The position numbers and the translations under genes were made by a program. Of a DNA stretch of 64,000 nucleotides, positions 1-11,039 are shown piece after piece (position 1 is the first letter of the stretch; each line of letters opens with the position of its first letter). The stretch covers positions 16,926,001 to 16,990,000 of the forward strand of contig OU612072.1 of NCBI GenBank assembly GCA_914767715.1, written 5' to 3'. The notes under the pieces are model-generated. The model ran no database searches and was not told where the DNA came from. It saw only the letters and a list, made by a program, of their open reading frames with translations. The stretch is from Membranipora membranacea. Taxonomy: Eukaryota; Bryozoa; Gymnolaemata; Cheilostomatida; Membraniporidae.

Positions 1-1499
1 ATCTGCGATTTTCTCTTGTTCTAAGTCAGCAAGAGCTCCCTAGTTTTTTTCAGCATAAAATCCAGCTGTGTCTGCTGAAGCTAACTAAAATTGGTCTCAC
101 TCAGACATAACGCATCATTGATATACTGGCAGCTGATTAGGGTGATGTCATGTGGATTAAAGGTGGAATATTTATGTCATGCCTAATCCAATCAGGGAGA
201 ATTCCCCCTGATCAAATCGACATGCACCTTGAATGTTTGATGAGATGAATCATAACAAACAAAATCCACAGCCAGCATTCAAGATGACGATCACGGCCGA
301 AGATGGCATATCTAGGTTAACTGCTTTTAGTAATCTGCTTTTATGTATCTAGTAATCTGCTTGTAAACTCCTCCAAAACCCATTCAATTCAAATTTGAGG
401 GCCCAAAATTGCTCTCTAGGCTTTGGCGGCCTGGACTCCGCCTAAACCCCGTTGGTGGGGCATTCAACGCTCCCCAAATCCCCAGCTAGGTTTGCTCAGG
501 CGCTTTGCGCACTCGGTGTACACAGGGTAGTTAAAGTTGGCAGGGTCACAATTGAAAGCTAGAAATTCCCCCTGCCTGACCATAACTGATTCCAACAGTA
601 ATTCTCAGCCAGTTGTGGAGAATATAATCTAATGCACTTTACCATTGGGATAGCATTAAATGACCATTTGCCAAGATCTTACGATGCAAATATGGAGCGA
701 AATATGATGAGCATACTATCTAACTAATTAATAAAACAAAACTAAGAGATAGGTGATTGCTCTATTAAAGTTGCATCGATAATCAGGCACCCGGATCGTG
801 TCAACCAGTCATTTACAGCCAGAAATAATTCAGAAATACCTAAGAGATCTCACCTGCACAACTTGTCACTAGCAGAGCTTTGAACAAAATGGTGGACAGT
901 TGCTAAGATGCAAATCCCGCAAGCAGTTTCATTTTTAATTACTATTGCCCAGCACTGGGATGTGATATATGAGATTGTAATCTCAGTTTAACTGTTATTG
1001 AGGCAGCATTGTTCTATTGATTTAGCTAATGTAAGTTTGCCAATACAAATCAATAATTGCACGTATAAATATCAATGCATGGACAATAATGAGGTCCCAG
1101 CAATTTTGTTTTATTGACACACAAAGCTGAATATTTGAACAATTTTATGAATAACAAAAAACGCCAGGCTCGGTAAAGGAAGCTATCAGTTGTATTTGAA
1201 GCTAATTATTATACAGGTTTCAACAAGAACATAAACAGATTTTATATTTAATTCTTATAATATGACTGACATGTCTCGCAATCACTGTGATTGATATTAT
1301 AGATAAGATGTTTGAATTTTCAACATGCAGCTAATTTTATTTTTGTATACTTCTATACAATGTTCAGGTGCAGGCTCTGTGATCTTGCAGCCTTATGAAC
1401 TCTCAGCTCAGCGAGCCTTTGTTTCAGGTCAACAAGCCCTAAACATATCAAAAAAGTATTCCTGTACAGCATAATGCCTTTGATAATAATGGTTCCGTT

Positions 1500-2011
1500 C
1501 TACAACGGATCATGATCGCCCTTCTTGTATTTAATCTGCATGACTCCAGGTTTGTGATCATGATAGAGTATTCTCTCTTCTATTTTATTGAAAGCGGGTA
1601 AAGTCAGCACCACTGCTTCGTGTTTCACCATACTGTGTACATTTAAACCTGAAAATGGTAGAAAAAAACCCTTAGAAAAAAGCTGATCAGCGGCAGCAAG
1701 TAATCAAAATATGTTACTTATTTTTGCAGAACATTTTGAGTTTATATCTATTTATGGTTTCATTTACAAAAAAGGGACAGGGCTTAACATACCGAAGCTG
1801 CGCTTGGCTCCAAAAGGGCGAAAATTAGCATAGAAATAAAACTGTTATAGTGTTAAATTAAATATCACTACTGGCAAAGCTAAGGAAAAAATTGCCCATG
1901 TAATTTGGGAGCATTTGAGAAACATACCCACAAGAATTTGCACCGCAATGCCCTCGCATTTATCGTGTACATTCACCCTTAACCTATAGCTATCCACGAA
2001 GGGATGCTGCG
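1500..2011 (-). pseudogene. Gene G remnant, last two exons (copy U0)
   Basis: Two exons can be read on the minus strand. The penultimate one is about 2011-1928 (acceptor after TTTCCGAG, donor GTATGT, phase 1 in and out). The terminal one is 1648-1500 (acceptor TTTTCAG), ending in a TAG stop. The terminal exon encodes 48 residues with the pattern MVKHEAVVLTLP ... NKIEERILYH ... GVMQIKYKKGDHD, also found in the copies at 26039-25891 and near 37140-36989. I do not recognise the family. Both exons are open here, but the upstream exons are gone: a CR1-like fragment begins at 2262, just inside the edge of the preceding exon (CTATGAAGTTTGCTCAG, donor at about 2240). This copy therefore cannot make the whole protein. 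Confidence 0.55.
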
Positions 2012-2163
2012 CTCGGAAAGTCAAGATGTTTGTAGAATAGCTCAAGATGAATTTTCTAAGCTATCACTACCATGAAAGTTATTATCGCAGCAGCCAATAC
2101 TTTCATTAGCCTGAAATAGTGTTATGATATGACAAATCATGTGACCTGCAGGGAGCCATCACA

Positions 2164-2207
2164 ACAAGCACATAAACACTGTATGTATATATATATATAT
2201 ATATATC
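2164..2207. repeat. (TA)n microsatellite
   Basis: A short TA run sits where the paralogous segments have longer TA runs (27350-27404 and 39340-39361), always just 3' of the same gene-G exon on the minus strand. Confidence 0.8.
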
Positions 2208-2261
2208 CGTGGTGGCAGGTTACAAATTATAACACTCACCTGAGCAAACTTCATAGATAAA

Positions 2262-3789
2262 AAGAGTAATATAGTTTGATCATTGTTTTTTCGTCAAAAT
2301 ATGGCCTTACTACACGCATCATTATTACAACCAAATTTAATTTTTTGCACAATCCATTTATGTGCGGCTTAAAAGTAATATTTGAATCAAGGATAATACC
2401 TAAAAATTTAGTTTCGTTTTTCAGTTCAAGGGTGTTGGTATTCAGTTTGATAACATGATCATCGGCACTGATAGCATTTCTTGGAGATTTAAAGATTACC
2501 TGAAAAGTTTTGGAACAGTTAAGTACTAGTTTATTAGCTAAGCACCAATTTTCAACTTGTTTAATTCTCGACTTAAATATCATGGTCTGTACAACAAATA
2601 TTAGTGTCTTCTGCATACAGTATGTAATTTAATGCAAGCGCTGCATTCAAGAGGTCATTTATGTAAATCAAAAATAAAAGCAGCCCAAGGTTTGAACCTT
2701 GGGGTACTCCTATGTTGATGTCACGGTACTGAGATACAGCATTATTTATATATAGCATACTGTTTACGGTTTTTGAGGTAATTTTCGATGAGAGATGTGG
2801 CACAGGGTGAAAATCATTTAAACGGTAGCTTTTTGACTGAAATTTCGTAACTGATAGTATCAATCGCCTTTGAAAAATCTAAAAATATGCCAAATGTGCT
2901 GTTGCAACGGTTAAAATTTTCATACAATTGTTCAATGAGCTTGTTTATAGCAGTGGTGGTATTTCTGCCTCTTCTAAATCCAAACTGGCAGTCGGTTAAA
3001 CTTGAGTTGGTCTCTAAAAAATCAATGATCTGGTTATTAAGTATTTTTTCAACAATTTTAGAAATAGTGCTTAAGATTGATATCGGTCGATAGTTATTAG
3101 TACTTTGTTTGTCCCCTTTTTTAAAATTGGGTGTCACTTGTGCAATTTTTAAGCAGTCAGGGAACACAGAATTTTCAATGACCAAGTTTACAAGATATGC
3201 AAATATTGGGAGGATAATCAGCTTGCTTTCTTTGATCGCTCGTGACGAGACTTTGTCCGGATCAGTGGCTTTTTTGTTTGGAGATTATCCACAACGGGCA
3301 TGATATCAGTGATATCAACAACATAAAAACTGAATTTGGGTTTAGAATACCACTCAATTTGAGGGGCAAAATAGTCAGCAAAGTTAGCGTCTGTGGGAGG
3401 CAATTTGTGGGCAAGATTCGAACCTACACTTGTGAAGAATGTATTAAAACTTTCAGCAACCGCTTGAGAGTTTTTACTGAGTGATTGGTCATTAGCTTTG
3501 AGGGTAATTTTGCTGTCTTTGGTTTTATCTGAACCATTGATCATCCTTTTTATGAATTTCCAGCGTTTGACCTGGTCAGCTTTGCAGTTGTCATATTCGT
3601 TTTTGAAGTAGGAAATCTTGGCCGTATGAATTTGTTGGGAAACAAAATTTCTGAAGGATCGATAAGTTTCCTGCAGCTTAATATCAAAGGGTGCTAGCCG
3701 AGATCTGTCATGAAAATCTTTTCGCTTTCTCACTAATTCCCTCAAATTTTCTGACATCCATGGTTGTTCAAAAGATTTTTTCTTTTGTT
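2262..3789 (-). mobile_element. Degenerate CR1/L2-like LINE fragment (RT), copy A
   Basis: On the minus strand three or four overlapping frames together encode the region from the endonuclease/RT linker through the reverse transcriptase: a linker starting near 3757 (RELVRKRKDF), RT fingers with NYRPISILS and QFGFRRGR (about 3100-2960), GVPQGS and a catalytic box that reads YAED instead of the usual YADD (near 2610), then the thumb-like part with TKFLGIILD (about 2350). Several frameshifts separate the pieces and the endonuclease is absent, so it is a dead, 5'-truncated copy. It is closely related to the copy at 56336-57955 but lacks roughly the last 640 bp of that element. Clade assignment (CR1/L2 group rather than RTE or Jockey) rests on motif style only. 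Confidence 0.85.
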
Positions 3790-4130
3790 ATGGAAGATAA
3801 ATACTTGTTCCCCATAAATGACTCATCATAACTTACCTTACACATTATTCTTGTTTTGGAAATTTTAATCAAAGAAAGGAAGGGCTCGGTATTCATTTGA
3901 CTTGGGATCCTGCCAACAAATTTTTGTCCCGAAACTTGGGAGTTATAATGAGTTTATTTATATACCTCTTATATGTAAGCTGACAATAGGTAGTCCTAAG
4001 CAGTGAAACAGTACATCATTACCGTCCGGTCACTGGGTCCAAGCTCCATAGCCAACCCTGACTAATGAGAAACTGCATCGCATGAAGCACTGGTACTCAT
4101 TGGAATGCGCTACCAAACTCAGCTTTTCAG
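3790..4130. other. Intergenic, no gene seen
   Basis: AT-rich sequence between the LINE fragment and the SINE-like repeats. No convincing coding exon or RNA gene was found. Confidence 0.5.
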
Positions 4131-4134
4131 GTAA

Positions 4135-4215
4135 CAAGACAAGACAGGACATGCACAAGATTTGAACCCCGGTCGCCAGATCGATGATCCAACCCGCTAA
4201 CCATAGGCTAACATG
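4135..4215 (-). repeat. tRNA-derived SINE-like sequence
   Basis: Read on the minus strand it shows a tRNA-like internal promoter: an A-box-like TAGCCTATGGTTAGCGGG and a B-box-like GGGGTTCAAATC about 35 bases later. No acceptor stem closes, so it is a SINE head or tRNA relic, not a working tRNA. Confidence 0.5.
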
Positions 4216-4254
4216 AAAACCTGGTTGTTAACTTGTGCAACTGTATGCATTGTG

Positions 4255-4880
4255 AAACCGCCAACCACCTACCGTAGTGTCAGCATTACACACTGTGTAA
4301 TACTCTCAGGTTATGACAAACTTTGTTGTAATCTGTCTTTTCTTCTCACAGTGGCGTCTGGTATCCTTTCATAGCATATATCTCTCACCAAACCAAAATA
4401 GATAGGCTATAGATTTGAAACATAATCAAACAAAAAACAAAAATTTTGAAGCCAAATTAATACCACAGTTGGCGGTTGTCACAGACAGAAACTTGTGTAG
4501 CCATCATTATTATCATGACATTATATTAAACCAGCATTTTGCGGACAGTATTAGGTGGGTCAGTTGGTGCGCCGTTCCTTGCGCATGCAAATGTTGAAGA
4601 TCTCTGGTTCGAAACCCACTGCAGTCCAGCGACTACTGGGACTTGGTTGAACCTAAGGTGCGCTCCAACCAAGCAAATTGGCGTGGATATGCTTCGGGAC
4701 GTGGCATGTGATAAAACAACTTGAGTTTAAATCAACCAGTCTATAAGATGTCAAGTTATCCTTCCTCTCAGTCTGAGCAGGCAACTCCAGAGTAAAAATC
4801 ATTCGCCGGCAAGAATATCTGTCTACCTACATTTTTAGCTAGCATAACGTTAACAGTCTCTACTAAAGGATAGTCTGTTT
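4255..4880 (+). repeat. Dispersed ~0.6-kb repeat with tRNA-like head, copy 1
   Basis: This block matches 15885-16370 in order, including GTGTCAGCATTAC, TAGGCTATA, AAATCAACCA/G-TCTATAAG, and TCTGAGCAGG-AACTCCAGAG near the right end. In the middle (about 4550-4620) there is a tRNA-like stretch with a perfect B box (GGTTCGAAACC). A composite SINE-type repeat is the simplest reading. The two copies have different indels and are old. Confidence 0.6.
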
Positions 4881-5617
4881 GTGTATTGAGGCAACCTACT
4901 ACAAAAATCATGTATATTATTACGATTTTACTATCACTCATTGGCAAGGCTGTCACTTTGACTGACAGCGGCTTTCTCCCTCCAGCCAAGATGATCTGTG
5001 AACAATATTTTTAGAAGCCTGAGATCACCCATCCAGAAATAGGACAGCGTTGATAGACAATGATATTTTCCATAAATCCACCTTACTGCTTTGTTTTAAT
5101 TTATTTATCTAAGCATGATCTTTATTTGTCATTGACTTTGATCGACAGTAATAAAGTATATCTATATGGAGAATATACTAATTTTTAGTTAATTTTATGC
5201 TGGGATGCAATGAACCAATTCCAAAAATGCTGAGCGAGAAATTGTTCAATTCACGCAACGAAGACCCTTTTCGAACATATGATGTATAATTTGAATTCGT
5301 TCGTTCATTCATTTATATTAAACAATATTTATTTATAATATATGAAATGAGGTCGAGCGAATAGAATAGATATACATTTTGGTGATTTGTTTGTTCCAAT
5401 TTGAGAGAAGATGTATCATTATCCCAAGAAAAAAGAGTTGATAGCTATAAATAAACAGAAAAATATCATATCACTACTATGATGGTACAAAAGGTGGTAA
5501 AATCAATAGGTTTTAACGTAATATATCACCTTTTTAATAAAATAATTATATAAATCCTTACTAGGTGAACTTCAATAGCCATTCATAGCAAAGACAGGTC
5601 GATAAAGTTTCTCGATT
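4881..5617. other. TRIM-1 downstream flank
   Basis: No gene seen. From about 5200 the sequence aligns with the 3' flanks of TRIM-2, TRIM-3 and TRIM-4 (around 18660-19100, 29820-30257 and 48150-48571), so all four copies share this downstream flank and it belongs to the duplicated unit. Confidence 0.6.
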
Positions 5618-8600
5618 TCATTCGGTGATAATCTCATACAAGAGCACAGATTTGTTTTGCAATCTAGAAACTGCAAGTGTTGTACCGTACAGACACAAAT
5701 CAGCAATGTATGGTTTAGCCCTTTTTGCTAGATCAATCATTACTCTGTTCAGATTTCCTGAAAGTGACAATTATACCTGGTTTTTATGTAACTACAATAT
5801 TAGTAGCATTAAATTGACAAAGATACCTGAAATAAATCTCCTAAACTTGATATTGTAGAGGGAAGACCCCGCACATGTCTGGTTAGCATTATCACTGGTC
5901 TCCAGTATCATAACATATGGCATATGACATAAAATTGAATCGTTGTGTATATTCTAAAATTTAATCTCATGGAAAAGGTGTATCATGAGATAATCATATT
6001 ATTGATGTATATATTATTATATATATTTTTTATAGCCTACCATTACCCTCACCCAAAAATGATATTTATGTGTGGTCCAGACAGCTTTCTCCCACAAGTA
6101 CAACTCCTGCTGGATGATGAACAATCCCGCCAGGGTTGGTAACTCTCTCAGAACTCCAGAGTAGACTTCCATCCTCTAGACTCATCTTCACTACTTTTCC
6201 TGCCTCTCTGTCAGTTATGACCACACAATCATCACCATAGCTGCTCATGCTCACATTGTGTTTCATTGTCAGAGCGGCAGGACAGGGAACTCTTCTGATG
6301 ACCTATCCTGTGAATGAGTAGACGATGATCTGCTTAGCAGGCCAATCTCCAATAGCTAGCTGATTTTCATTGATGACTACAATACGCTGTCCAAAGGCTG
6401 TAAGGGCAGGAACGGCCCAGGATGTTAGTAATGAAGAATCAGATATATCATAGACATTGATCTTTACTTGAGGTTTACTGATGTACATGAGACTGTAGAT
6501 TCTGTTGTTATACGCAGCTAGAGAAATAACATGTCCAACAGATTTGATGAAGGCTTTGGTCACGTTGCCCTGCTGGTCGATCCTGTCAGTAGCTCCTCCT
6601 CTCTGTCCTACATAGGTGAATCCTTTATAGTGACATACTGTGGTACATTCATTGTCAAACTTTACCTCCCTGATAAACCTTATTCCAGCTGGTGCTTTTT
6701 GTGGTGGTGGTGGAGGGACGGTCGAGGGAGGTGTTGCAGCTGATGGTGGCCGATTGGGGGCTATTGGTGATGGAGGCTTTACAGTGTTTAGATTGTAAGC
6801 TTCCCCTCTTAGCACAGTTTCACCCTCCTCAGTCAGCAATTCCATAACTGGGATAAATTCTGTTTCTGTAAACACAAAGTGCTTTCAATTATAAGATGAT
6901 GGTCTGCATGAGATTCTTAGAAATAATAATATTAAGACTGTGTAAAAATTAGGACTATGAGAAAATGTTTTGTAGAAGGAGTTATCCCCTTTCTTCAAAG
7001 AAGAACACAACTACTAAATCATCACAGTCCTGCTTTATTATTTAGCCGGTGATGAGATTCATTTCATCAGATGGTAATAAAATGTGATCCCCATAACAAA
7101 TTCATTGTAAAAACTGACAATTACCTAATCATTCTCTCAAAGATCCAACAGGACAATCAAAAATGAATATATCTCGTTATTTCTCAGAATAACAATTTAC
7201 CCCCAATAAAAACAATCATTTTAAAACTGGGAGTAGGCCTTTGTATCATATGCATATTAATAGTATTTTTTACCTGACACAAACTAACCTTCAACTCTCA
7301 GCGAGGCCACTTAACCCTTCATATTCATGCCAGGTAACTCATAAGAGGTCAGAGACTTCAGGAACTCAAGACTTTCTTTGTACTTCTCAACAAGGTCAAC
7401 CTGTTCAGGATAATTCAAATTTTTATCACAGAGCCGTCATGGACAATATAGCCTGCGAATGCTTGCTTGTGGCCTTTTGCGTGTAAAACTGATTAGCAAG
7501 TAGTCCAAGACAGTTACCAACTGAGCTATATCTTGGGAGAAGAGCTTCAATCACAGGAGCTTAAAATTATCAAAATGTTAAAATAATTATCTTATTGTTC
7601 AACCGGTTCAATCCCATTTTTGTCATAGAGCAAGCCCCTATCTAAGCATCGGATAATACTGTTTTTGAAGCACATAAGCCCAATTACCTTTAAACTGATC
7701 ACTTTACACGATGCTTATCTGGTAAAAAAACCAAAAGTAATTTACAGTTTATAATCATGACCCTCAGTAGTACGTCTGCCCCTTGCTCTTTGGATGATTA
7801 CAATTGTTGAGTGAGCCTTACCAGGTCTGGCTAGGTAAGGTGCTCTAGGAGACAAAGAGTAAACAAAAGGTCCCACCTGTATAAAACAGCTCAGGCGTTT
7901 AGGAGCCTTGACCACAACAACATTGGACACTCACCTGATGATAGTTGTTCATTCTGTCATCATTTTCCTGTAATTTCCTCACTATCTCTCTGTGTATTGT
8001 CTGTACTTTCTGCTCTAGAAACACTTCTCTCTCTATTCTCCCTTTACCTCTGTGTGCTTCAAGCTTTAACTTCAGCCTTTCATACTCCTCCATCACATAC
8101 TTTATCTAAAACAAAATAAATAAATAATTCTAAATGCTAAATCAGTGAGTGTTAATCTCATGCATATCATAAGCTTCAACTAACTTTCAATAAATAAATC
8201 GGCCACCATAGTTTAATAACTTATCTACTAAGGAGATGTGTGCCCTTAGGAATCAGAGGACATCTTGTAGCAATTGTGCAATGATCAAGGTCATATTATT
8301 AGCATTAGATATTAGCCCTCACATATTTATCTCTGGACTGATGGAGCTGAGACACCAGCTCTTCTGTCTTCTTGTCCCAATTCCTCAGTCCTTCCATCGT
8401 ATCCCTGACAAGTCTGTCAGCTTCACTTTCTCTCTGCTGAGCCTCAACTCTCAGTTTATCTAGCTCCTGTAAGAGGGTCCTCTCTAACTTCATTAGTACT
8501 GTGAACTTGTGGCTGTCAGCTAAAACGATCAAGCAGTTCAAACATTTTCAGGCTGCATCGAGGGAATAACGTTTGCCACAAGCATGAGGCAACACCGTAC

Positions 8601-10856
8601 ACACATAGTTGAATCACTAATATTTTAAACTGTAATCAGACCGATCAAATAGCTGCGATCACATGACAAGTTTATAATCAAAACAGAACTGTTTGATATA
8701 TAAATATCCAAAACAATAACGCTACCTCACCATTTGAGCATTTGGTATTTTCAGGCAAGCAGTTTACACAAAATGTCTTGTAGCATTCAGGACAACCAAA
8801 GGACAGCTCTTGATCTTTGTGTATAGAACAGAATCTCTTCTCTAACTTCTCCATGGCTCTTCTGTATACAGCAATCTCCACTACATTGTGTTCTGGGTTT
8901 AACTCAAAATGAGGCTGAAACATTAGATTCTGGATATAATTGTGATACATTCTTACAAAGAAGCGCTGGATAAGGTACTACATAGAGGCCGGTGGAGCCA
9001 GGAAGATAGACTAAACATAATTGAATATCGTTCAGATCAGTGAGAGTGTGAGAGTGGGGTTGATGGCTTCAAACCTTTATAATTTTCTATTGAAGGCACA
9101 TAACAACCTCAGTTCTTAATCAGATTTGTCAGGAAAGCAAAAGAGCATAGGGCCGTACCAAGCTTAATGGATCAGTGTCCTTCCAGTACGGCTTTATTGA
9201 TAAGTATGTGTTTGTGGTGGTTGGTTGGTGGGAGAGGGGCGGGTGCAGCTGCAGTTTGACCTGCTAGCAGTCATCATGGTATTTTATTTTCATGTTTTTA
9301 GTTATTTTAGGACGTTTAATGACCACAGCAATATTATAGTCTGGCAGCTAGTTCTGCAGTTGTTACGAAATATTTTAACACTTAGAAAAATTCAGAGCAC
9401 TTCTGGGTTCAAAATATATATAGTGTTAGAAATTGTCCTCCCTTCTCATCTATGAGCTATGAGGTATCCATGGGGCCTAATGCTGTACCAGCCCAATAAA
9501 CTATCACTTCTTTCTACTTGACAGAATTGTATAAATTAGTAAATGAAGTTATCTACTATTGTAAAACGTCTCCTGACAATGGCACACAAGTTAATCTAAA
9601 CCCATGTGGAAAAGAATGGTAATTAAAAGTCTTTTGAAGTGGTAACTTATTAGGTTGGCACAGCACTAGGCACCATGGATACCTCGTAGCTCTTAGATGA
9701 GAAGGGTGGACAATTTCTACTACTATACAAAATTCTGAATTCTCTAAAATATGTGAAAATATTGCATAAGTACTGCTGAAGTAGCTGCCAAACTATAATA
9801 TATTGATATTGAGCGTTTAACACACATTTAAATTTACCATCATAACCTATAATTAACAATAGATATATTCAACAAGCTGAAATGCACCACATATTAGAAG
9901 CAAACAATACTACACTTACCCCAGAATGATGATCACAGAACACATCGTTACAAGCGTAGCAATACATATCAGCTCTTTTCTTATCTTCTTCATTCTTCTT
10001 TATACATATATGACAAAATATGACCTCATGTTCCTTTTCCGATGACCTGCCAGATGGCAGCTTGTTCATTGTAAGCTCTGTCACTGCCCTACAAAACACA
10101 GCAGGCAAAACAATTAGATTGGGAATGGAAGCAAAAGTACCAAGAGTTAGCTGTGATGTGAGGACTATTAATTACAACTTGTTTCATGGCATCAAAGAGC
10201 TGCAGAACATTGCATTGCTTGTCGTTTCTCATGGTGATCATCATTCTACACCAGTAATCACTAGCTAACTGAGTACTGAAACTCTAAGAACCAAATACAA
10301 GGTCAAAATGCTTAATCTAAGTGCTCAGATGGTTGCATAGTGAATTAATGGCATTACATCATCAAACACTAAATACAAATGAAATTGAGTGTTTGATAGT
10401 TTGTAATGCCACTAACCTTAATGCAGCCCTCTGACCACTTAGATAAACCATCAGCCGATGTTAACCGGTAGCTGACTGGTGAACTGATATAACATTATTA
10501 TACCTTAAAACATGCATGTCAAGTTGTCAAAATTTACTAATAACCTAATTTTTTATATATTTCAACAACTTAATTAGACCATCATACAAGGTCATATTAA
10601 TTTATTAAAAATATACTGTGATGTGTTTTTGGTTATGTCCGATGTGCCGACAGTAAATTAGAAGTCATTATTACCTGCATGTCTCACAAGGGAAGTCACT
10701 TGTTGATATCTCAGAGAGTTTGAGCAGACATTCAGTGCAGACCATATGGGAACAGGGTAGTAGTTTAAGATCACAGCCCAGAAAAGTCTCATACTCCATG
10801 CAGATAAAACACTGCGCTTCTCCATCTTTTGCTTTATTTACATAAGCCGCAGCCAT
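5618..10856 (-). pseudogene. TRIM-1: RING/B-box/coiled-coil/beta-propeller gene with three in-frame stops
   Basis: Eight exons, defined by GT/AG sites and shared phases: 10856-10675, 10088-9920, 8914-8731, 8519-8323, 8105-7935, 7400-7289, 6865-6047, 5757-5618. Together they are 1974 nt, a multiple of three, so the frame is kept. Exon 1 holds a C3HC4 RING (C16, C19, C35, H37, C40, C43, C57, C60). Exon 2 is a B-box 1, exon 3 a B-box 2 (CSIH ... CPEC ... CVNC), exons 4-6 a charged coiled coil, and exons 7-8 a proline-rich linker and propeller. Compared with TRIM-2 it has TAA at 7313-7311 (exon 6), TAG at 6305-6303 and TAA at 6068-6066 (exon 7). The first would give a protein ending after the coiled coil, without linker or propeller. 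In the family the RING recruits an E2 and the C-terminal propeller binds the target, so at best this copy makes a target-blind ligase. Confidence 0.85.
9290..9862. repeat. Long inverted repeat inside TRIM-1 intron 2
   Basis: Two arms of about 200 bp in opposite orientation: 9290-9493 ends with a segment around GAGGTATCCATGG, and 9653-9862 holds its reverse complement. They are separated by about 160 bp. The arms share GCTACGAGGTATCCATGG-like cores and the TATAGT-TGGCAGCTA block, with mismatches. It looks like a foldback element or tail-to-tail duplicate inserted in the intron. The same structure exists at 52330-52862 in TRIM-4 but not in TRIM-2 or TRIM-3. Confidence 0.7.
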
Positions 10857-10914
10857 TCTGTCCTGGCAACATAATGATAATGAATGATACCCTGTTGTTG
10901 TAGCTGCAATAAAT

Positions 10915-11037
10915 AGACCAAATTTGGCCCAATTGCCTGCATTCGGAGATGCTTCCGATCAACTGATCAAGCCACAGCCTGGGGCTTGACCAGTGGGAGG
11001 GACAAACTGGAGTGCAGGCAATTGGATTAAATTTGAT
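10915..11037. mobile_element. Small foldback (MITE-like) element, copy 1
   Basis: About 120 bp whose ends are imperfect inverted repeats: the left end reads TAGACCAAATTTGG then CAATTGCCTGCATTC, and the right end read backwards gives TAGATCAAATTTAAT then CCAATTGCCTGCACTC. Related elements lie at 36408-36510 and near 53376-53496. No coding capacity. The superfamily is not assignable. Confidence 0.65.
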
Positions 11038-11039
11038 CT

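Larger units (their letters stand above)
1..2250. repeat. Segmental duplication, gene-G 3' flank, copy U0
   Basis: This stretch is closely similar, base for base with small indels, to 24351-26580, and its last part (about 1400-2170) to 36880-37690. It carries the last two exons of gene G on the minus strand and otherwise non-coding DNA. At its right end it differs from the 24-27 kb copy: about 800 bp that follow there, including a 16-bp minisatellite, are missing, so the sequence jumps to a (TA)n run near 2185-2205 and the 3' edge of an upstream gene-G exon. Base 1 falls inside the duplication, so its true left limit is not visible. Confidence 0.85.

Noticed and set aside
6531-6743. Plus-strand frames over the TRIM propeller exons (similar at 20039, 49583 and elsewhere)
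   Set aside because: They are antisense shadows of the minus-strand propeller exons.
7827-7880. A possible extra TRIM exon (VGPFVYSLSPRAP) between exons 5 and 6, also in copies 2-4
   Set aside because: It has an acceptor-like and donor-like border, but it would end in phase 1 and put exon 6 into a stop (TGA). Skipping it joins exon 5 to exon 6 in frame with a continuous coiled coil. In TRIM-3 its donor is GATAAG, so it is not conserved.
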